64,000 bases of DNA, taken from Macrocystis pyrifera (lineage: Eukaryota > Sar > Phaeophyceae > Laminariales > Laminariaceae). How positions within the stretch are numbered: position 1 is the stretch's first letter; every line of letters starts with the position of its first letter. Below the pieces are notes generated by a model. That model searched no databases and had not been told where the DNA came from. It worked only from the letters and a program-made list of their open reading frames with translations. The translations under genes were made by a program, and so were the position numbers. Below are positions 48,001 to 57,000 of this stretch, piece after piece. The stretch spans positions 2,826,501 through 2,890,500 of the forward strand of contig JASSKH010000003.1 in the NCBI GenBank assembly GCA_031763025.1, written 5' to 3'.

Positions 48001-51000
48001 TTTGATGTCGATACTGGAGGACATGACTGGGCCATTTGTAACGACTCTCGCTGTGGCATACCGTTAAAAAAGTAGGAAGGGCAAAAAAGATGACCCACAG
48101 ACCAGCCAACGCGAGGGCGGGGGGGGGGGGGGGGGGGGGGGGGGGCGTCTTCGTACAATCACAGCAGCATCAATCGTACAACAGTCGTACAACACCTCTG
48201 CCTGTGCGATATATAGCTCGGTCTGCTTGAGTGTTTTTTGTTCATTGCGCACTACAATTATTCCAATCCCAAGCCCAGCGATAAGTCTGTTTGCTGCCTG
48301 ATGCACTGCTCCATATCGGTTTACTCAACTTTTTTAGGACCGCACTCCCGATGTGGAGACAGAACACGTGTAATTAGAGTCAAAGTTAGGTGTATATACA
48401 CCGCGGTTCCAAAAGGGCTATCTACGTCACGCACGAGGGCACGCCCGCGCCAGAGAAGAGGGGAAACACAACCGTTCTTATTTGGGTCATTAGCTACTGT
48501 ACGTACCTGGTACGTACTCCTAGGTCTCTTTTTCCACGGCGTTTCACGGGCCGGGTTTGTCGAAACTTGCGGGTTGGGTTTGGTGGGGTCACCTATAACC
48601 CGACCCGACCCGACCCAACCCGTGATATTTCTTACACCTTCAGACCCGACCCGACCCGACCCGACCCGTGATATTTCTTACACCTCCTGACCCGACCCGA
48701 CCCGATCGGACCCGTGATTGTTTTTTTTAAGATCTGTTGACCGGACCCGCGGATATAGGGTCGTGGCCTGTGAACAGCCCTGCTTTTTTTCACAACTGCG
48801 AATTCGATCCAACTCAACTTCAAACTAACGTGTCCCCGAAAGAATGAGACGCAGTTGCAACGGACTTTTTAGGCGTTCAAATACAGTAGTTGCGAGAAAA
48901 TAAACGAAACGAACGCTCATTTGATATTTATATGGCGTGAACATGCAACCGCATTTTCTAGGAACTCCGGGGCCCCTGGGGTACATGTAGGGTGACCGTC
49001 GATACATTCGGGTACGAAGATCACAAGTAGTCTCGTGATGTCGGGCGTCGGTGCCAGGTGTTTTGGTTTCGAATCTCTTGAGAGGGAGGGATTGGCGACG
49101 ATATTTTTCTTCACAGCAGTAATGGATCTCGGCAAAAGTGCGGGTCCAGGCAACTGGACGAAGAGGGGCGGCAGCAGTACGCTCACTAGTTTTCTCCCAC
49201 CGCCTTCGTGTCGAAAAGGCCGCAACACTATCACTAATGTTATCGATCACGAATTTTTAAAAAAACAGAAGAGTGCGGCAAAAATTTCACAAACATGTAC
49301 TTCGTCTCACTCCCCCGCCCCCCCTCCACACTCCACACCCCCCCCCCCCCCCCCACACACCCTTCCACCCCCTGCTACCCAACCTCCCTGACAAATATCA
49401 TCCACTAACCCGCCCGTGCCTTTCACTATAAAATGAACCAAAGGCTGTACGTGTTCGGCAGAAGATGCGCCAAATAATACCGGGGGTATTTTATTGATTT
49501 ATCCCCGACCAAAGCCTTCGGTAAGCTTGTATACATGGCCTCAGTACCTCCTACCTCCTACTCGTGTATGGTTCGGTACCAACTTGATACCGGTACCCAA
49601 CACTTCGGTAAGTTCGGTATGCCCACCAAAAAGATGCCGGGTATGTACCGGTATGCCCTACCGAATACACCCACTTGAAAAAAAATCGCTTGTCTCTTTT
49701 CCCCAAAAACTTTACGAGTAGCACGCGGTGGCGGCATGCGCGGCACTCACCCCGGGCCGTCCTCAGCCGCGCCGCCCGGTAGCGCGAGGGGCTCGCCGAC
49801 ATCGCTTGCCTTCGGGGGCCTAGTCACGGTTGGAAACGAAAACCTAGACTGCACATCCGAGACATTCTGGAGGTACAACAAACAGATGCGACAAGATAAG
49901 AGGGATGGTTGGCGAGTCTACTACGGGGGACCATAGTAAATAGGACCAAAAATTGTTAGTAACAATAGGGAAATATATGGGTGTTTGTGTGTACCGTAGG
50001 TCCTATTTACTATGGTCCCCCGTAATAGTAAAAATGCTGATGTCACTATTAAACCCCTTTTTTAGAACATCCGGGGCGTTTTGATGGTGCAATAGACAGT
50101 AGTAGACGCGACAAGACCAGAGGGGATCAGTGAGAGGCAGTCAGAAACGTCAAAAGGCACTATGAAGTGGACAGAGGAACAAAAAACATTAGCATGCCAC
50201 CACTTGACTCTTCATCGTGCGAAGGACATCGACGCACAGTAAATAGGCTAAACTCTGGCCTACAGCAGTAGCCCTCATTCCCCAGAAAGATGTCACACCA
50301 AACGGCGACGAAAAACGAAAAGCCCAAAATTCGCGACATGACGCATGCACTGGCTTTATTCTCGATCAGAACGCCACACCAGACTACAAACGTCCGACCA
50401 CATACACCCTATTGGAGACCGCGGTTTGACCCCTTGACTGACCACTCTCTGCACTAAAGCTAGTACGTTAGGGCCAAAGGGGGCTTTGACGCGTCCAAAA
50501 AAACCGGTAGACGGCAGTTTGACCCCTTGACTGACCGCTCCCTAGACTGAAATCGGTATGTTGAGGCCTAAAGAGGCTGTGACGCGTTCAAAAAGACCGG
50601 TAGAACGCGGTTTCACCCCTTGACCGACCACCCCTACATTAAACTAGTATATATGTTGAGGCCGAAATAGGCCTTGACGCGTCCAAAAATACCGGTAGAC
50701 CGTGGTTTGACCCCCTGACTGACCGCCCTCCTACATGAAAACTACTGCAGTATGTTTTTTGGAACAGGCCTTGACGTGCCTACAAAAGACCTGTCTCCTA
50801 CAAACAAAATTATACCCGACCCACCTCGCGCAGTCGCTGATACGCTTCGGCGGTCATCCATCGCCGCTTGTGGTTCTCGGACAGCGGCACGAGCAACATC
50901 AGCAGCTCTTGAACGATGCTCTCAGCCCGTCGGCCATGCCGCCAGTGCGACTCGGCGCGCAGCCAGCTCTTGAGCTCGCCGACATCGGACAACAGAGTTA

Positions 51001-54000
51001 GGGACTGGTCGATGTCAGCGGAGCCCTTTAGCCTGAGAAGAATTTGAGGTTGGTGGGAACGAACACATCGGAGCGGGTAAGGACATTTAGGGTAGGGAAA
51101 GGTAGGGTAGAGTAGGGTAGGATAGGGTTGGATAGGGTATGGTAGGGTAACGAGGGGTAACGTGAGGGAGGGTAGGATAGGGTAGGTGTGGGTGGGGTAG
51201 GAAATATAAGGCAGGGTAGGGTAGGGTAGGATAGGGTGGAGTGGGGTGGGGGCGGGGGACAGATTCCTACTTCCAACGCCTTCGCCGGTAGTGGATACAT
51301 ATATATACTGAAGACCACTCCCGCCGTATCACAAAAAAGAAAGCCGAAAACGATACGATATTTCTTCTGTCCAACAGTACACCCAACCCCCCAACGGCCG
51401 TTCATGCCAACCTCTCCTTGCGAAATCGCCGTCCGAACCACCTCTTGTCTCCTCCTCTGCCCTCATCCCTAGCACCAGATCACTCTTCCTGAGAAAGCGG
51501 AACAAGAAACTCACCCATTCAAAGCCGACGCAAGCTTTTCAACATCGCGCCACCCCCCCGCCTGAACGACTGCCTCCTCCACCTCCTCCAACTCCAGCAA
51601 AGAACGAACGAACGCCCTCGCGCGGAACGCTGGGCGGGACGACGTACGGGGGCGAAAGAGGCGGAGTCACGATGATGGGGCATGAAATCACATTCAGCAT
51701 CAAGCGCCCGGGGACTCGAGCAAGATGAAGAGAAAAGCAGGTCGATTTAATGTCGACAAAGATGCTTCAGTAGTAGGAAACCTCGGTTTGACCACGTTGA
51801 CTGACCGCCTCCTTACACTAAAACTGGTATATTTAGGTCAAAAGAGGCCTTGACGCGTCTAAAAAGACCGGCATATCGCGGTTTGATCCCTGGATTGACC
51901 GCCCCCTACACTGAAACAGGTATATTGGGGCCAACATAGGCCTTGACGCGCCCAAAAAGGCAGGTAGACCGCGGTTTGGTCCCTTGACTGACCGCCCCCC
52001 TACACATAAAACTAGTATATTTAGGTCAACATAGGCCTTCACGCGTTCAGAAAGACCTCTCTCCCATATACTATACCAGTAGCATTTGCGTTGGGCTACG
52101 TACGGGATCGGAGGTCGCTGCGTCGGATTAGCCGGGGGATTCAAGCACAGGCGAGGACAGGGAAGAAGCTCGCTGGTTCACAGGCTTGCCTCGGTGCCAA
52201 GGTGCTTGCAGACAGTACATACAGTACGTGTTCCGCTCAATGCGGAATATACATCCTTCATGAGGTGGTACAAAACCTGTACTACATACGCGCGATCGAC
52301 GCATCACACATCACACAGCTTGCAAGCGCGCGTTTCGACGAAACCATCGGTCTCACAGCTGACACTTTTATTTTTCATGGTTGCACCATGGTAAGATAAA
52401 CAGCGGAAGAAGCGAGAGGACCCGACATTTTATACGGCACAGCAGCAGCGCAACCCAATGCATATATATATATTAAAACAAAACAGAAAAACAAAAGTTG
52501 TGAGGAAACACTGCCATTAATACCGTACTCGGAAATAGTCTGGGATAGATTTTACAGAATCAAAAGTATTTCGTTTGGGGAGAGGGAGGGGGACCATACT
52601 TAGGAGTTACCTCGTACGTACATAGCATGCCATCATTTTTTACCGAAGAATGTAAAAAGTGGTTGGTTAATTCGTTACCTGTAAAAGCAATTGCAAACAT
52701 TTGAACAAACTTATAAAAGGTTCAAAAACAAACATTTCACTATGTATGTACTCAAGACTTACAGCAAAGTTACAGAAAACACTCCCTTGACTGTAATTCC
52801 AAAAAATGTATCTCCTGAAGGGGTTATATATAGTCGTATGCCGTATCTCACCACCCGCTACGTCTGCGACCGCAATCGCGTGCTGCCCCGCCAGATCGAC
52901 CGCCGCTTCCTCGTCGAGTTTGCCTTTGCTGCCCCCAATCCCCGTCAAGAACGCCTCCGCCGCAGCAATCAAACCCGAGGCGTTTCTGTCGGAGTACCCG
53001 TGCAGCTGACCGGCCGACGAAGGACGGGGACGGGAGACAGAGGCCACCGGAGAGGAAAAAGGACGGAGGGCTTGGATACAAAATCACGCCCACAATTTGC
53101 GTAGTATTTTCCAAAATCAGCAGGATCGTCTGGCCACGCATACTCGAAAATCGCATACTACACCGCAGTAGTTTCCAACACTTGAGGGAAGGTGTTGCCT
53201 TTTTTGAACCCCACGACTTCACACAGTTAAAAACCAACAATTACTTCCCAATTCACCCCTCAAAGCCCTCCTCCCTTTCTCGGAGCGATGGGTGCTGGCG
53301 AATGCCGACACCCACGCGGAGCCTTGTACACAACCTACGGCACTTTTTTCTTGCTTCCCCCATCTCATCTATCATCTTCGCCCTTCTTTTATCCCTCTTT
53401 TCTATCAACCTTTTTTAGTACCGCAGTCCCTATTGGGGACAAACTACTTATAATTAGAGTGGTTGGTCCCCAAAACGGGACTGCAGTTCTAACAAAAAGG
53501 GTTATTATTCCCGGTCGTAACTCAGACCCGGGGTCACAAAGCAGGTTCTTCTTTTTCCCCTCCTTTCCACTGCAGTTTTTTTCCTTGGCATTTCTACCGC
53601 GAGAAAGAAGATTTCGGCCCTTACTTCCCTGGACGACTATTAAATCCATCAAATTGAGCCCTTTGTGCATATTTTAACCTCATACAGTACGACAATACCC
53701 AGGGCAATGCACTGCTCTTGGAAAAGGCAGCGCAGAGCCTTGTGCAATACCCTACACCAGGTATACACACCGCACACGCCCTCTTCGGAGATAACACCAC
53801 GCAGTAAAACCAGGCAGGCACCCGCGCGGAGCCCTGTACACCCTGTTTAAAAGCATGCCCGATTTGCGGATAAATTCCTACAGAAAAATCTTACCCAGCG
53901 CAATGCTCTGGAAAAGGCAGCGTTCGGTGCGGCGTCCTTCGTGTGGTCGTACGGGTGCGCATCGGAAACACCTCGCTTCGCTATCGCCGGCGTCAATTCC

Positions 54001-57000
54001 ACCACCTCGTGAACCTGCAAATAAAACAACACAAAAAAACAAGACGACCAGAAAAGAGGAGACAACAAGCTAACGCTTATCAATATTCAAACCCTTCGGT
54101 TCTCCACCGCGAGTCGAAAAAAAAAAAAAAAACACTACCGTAGCAAAAGTTGAAGCAAAATCCTGTGTTCTAACGCAACATAAACACTTTTGAAACGCCC
54201 GCTCTACACACATTTTTTTTTCCAGCAGCTTTCGCTTTCTTTTTTATTTTCGAGCCGCTTTTGCTTTTTATAGTCCAAGCCCAGCAAGAGCGACACACGA
54301 AAACAAAAGCAAGTATCGGCGGGACGTCAGCTTTCGACGGTGCGGCCACGAGCAGGGGTAGCTAACACAGCAGAGACAAGCCGTCTGAGTCAAGGCCCAT
54401 GTCCCCCTGTGCCGCGTGGGTACGTCGTGACGATTTCGCTAAAAGTAGCACTTTGTATCAAAATAATGAGTCCCGCTTGGTATGGTTATCTGCCTCTCCG
54501 TGGTGCCGTCTGAGACATCTCTGAATCGCATTTTTTTTACATGACTCGAAGATGGGGCACAGAGCAAGCCATCGCAACGAATGAGGTTTTCTAATCGCGA
54601 AGACAGTCGCCAGAAGTGAGCCGCCCAAGCGGAGGGTCGCCTTTCTGCGAACCGCAGGATTATGGACGTTCGTACACGCACACTTTTCGGTTTTTTTTTT
54701 TTTGCGTTGCTGTGACGGGGGCTTTTACTTCTTGTCTCCGATTTTTGAAAAGGACACACAACTCAAAAGCCTTTGACACCAACTCAGGATGTACTCTATA
54801 CTGGTAAATAACAACCTGCGATACTGCTGCATGTATCTACGTTCTGCTCATGATCACCTTGCTGAAGTGCGTCGGGGGGGGAATCCCGGCTCTCCTGCCC
54901 GGAAACGTCCGCCTGTCAGACACGGCATCATCTGACTTTGATAGGGGCTCCGGTGGGGAGTTGAACAGGCTTCTGAGCTTGAACCTAACGCGGGACGACA
55001 GCATGCTCGCCAGCCTTTCCCTCATCGCGCTCTTGGCCGGAACCTGATTTTAATTTATTTTGCCATTTTTTTTTTTTCCGCACAAAGAGAGAGAGAGATA
55101 TTTGTAGTTCATATTTATCGTGTAGTAACGCATCGGGATGGATGGCCCGAAGAAATGTCAAGCAAGGAATTGTACGACAACACGCGCGCAGCGACATGCT
55201 GGTACCTGGCAGTACTGCTCGTGCTCGAATACGTCAGGAGACGGTCAATCAAGAGGAGAAAATGTGCACCGGGAAAACGGCGTGGATCCGAGTGTTCCAC
55301 GCTAAAACCTACCTGGCTGTGCCTGGTGTCGGTAAAGGGGAAACAAAAAGGAAACTGTCCGTCAGCCAAGTCTAGGGATGAAAAGCGCTGTCTCCTGCCA
55401 AATTTTTACGAGGCTTGCAAGCCCGCACGAAACGAGTGATAAGGTCGCACTCCTACTCAACTGTTTTAGGTCGCAATGCGTACAGTAGGTGTCCCGCGCG
55501 AAGGCGGTGGCGTGCCAAAGCACCATGACCGCCTTCTTAGGGGGGAAGCCGCCTTATTCATTGCAGGCTAAGAGTGCCATTCTCCTGCCGCGCCAAACGA
55601 TTCTGACCGCCTTGCATCGGGATACCGCCGTACTCAAACCGCTTCATTGGGCGACCCCTACTGTACTACATTCAACAATCAAGTAAACATGATTTTACGA
55701 AGCGAAACCTTAACCTTCGGAAAATATTAGCGCTCTGGCGGAGAGTATTCACCGTTTGGACTCTGGTGTGAACAGAATCCCCGTTGAGACTCTGGTGTGA
55801 ACAAAAAAAAGGGGATAGCATTCTCGGGCACATAGCGGTAGGTTACAAGCCGCGGCCCACCCAGGTCGTCGAAAGGTAATTTCGCGCCTCGGCGGTCGCC
55901 CAACAAAACGCCAGGACTGCACCGACCATACTACCCCCCCCCGTCCCCCCCGTACCATTTTATAAGATGAGCAAAACATTTTCAATTAACATATGGAAAG
56001 TATATAATGAGCGCCGAAATGTTGTAGGTATCTCCATTAGGAGTAAGAACGGTGCTCGGTCTCTAAAGGGATGCGTGGTCAATCGTCGAAAAACTAAGGC
56101 AAGCAACAAGTAATTACTCCCCCCCCCCCCCCCCCCCCCCCTGGCTACACCGGAAATTAAACTAACTCATTGAAGCTGTCATCCATACGCAAGTCCGCCT
56201 CACAAGCGGTTCTTAGTAGGATGCAGCTCACCCTTCATGCGACTCGCCCAACACCTCACTTGGTGCAAGCAATGTCTGCCTGGTCGGTGAAAACCCGACA
56301 TTCTCCGTCCCGGCATTGTAGGGATGCGAGGGTCTATAGTCATATGACTACGGCCATGCATGAGATCGAGTACATCTCTCGCATCGAGTACCCCCCCCCC
56401 CCCCCCCTGCCCATCATATCACGTAGTGTGTATATGGTGAGGCACCCACGAGGCAGTTACATAATAAACCCATTGCTGTCTCTGGAAGTGGCCACACCAG
56501 AAATTAAATCAGTTAATTGATGCTGTCATCCATAGGCAGGAAAATCCGCCTCTAAAGCGGTTCTCAGTATAATAGGATGCAGCTCACCCTTCATGCGACT
56601 CACCCAACACCTCAAGGAGCTTCGTGCTTGGTGCAAGCAATGTCTGCCTGGTCGGTGAAAACCCGACGTGCTCCGTCCCGGCAATGTAGGGATGCGAGGG
56701 TCTACGGTCATACAACTACGGCTATGTATGACAATGAGTACACCCCCCCGCCCCCCTCCTGCCCAGCTGGTCAAAGTACTCTCCATACTCCGAGTAAATA
56801 CCCCCCCCTCCCGCCGTACCCTTAGATGCTAGTCTAGTTCCAAGTAGTTCATCCTCTAGATATCGTGGGTGGAGTCTCAAAAGGGATACTGTACGTTGTG
56901 TAACCCCTCACGGCCACAACATCACCAATCCACACATCAGACAGATCACGATCTATCTATCTATCTATCTATCTGCAGATAGATCATGTAGATCATCTAT

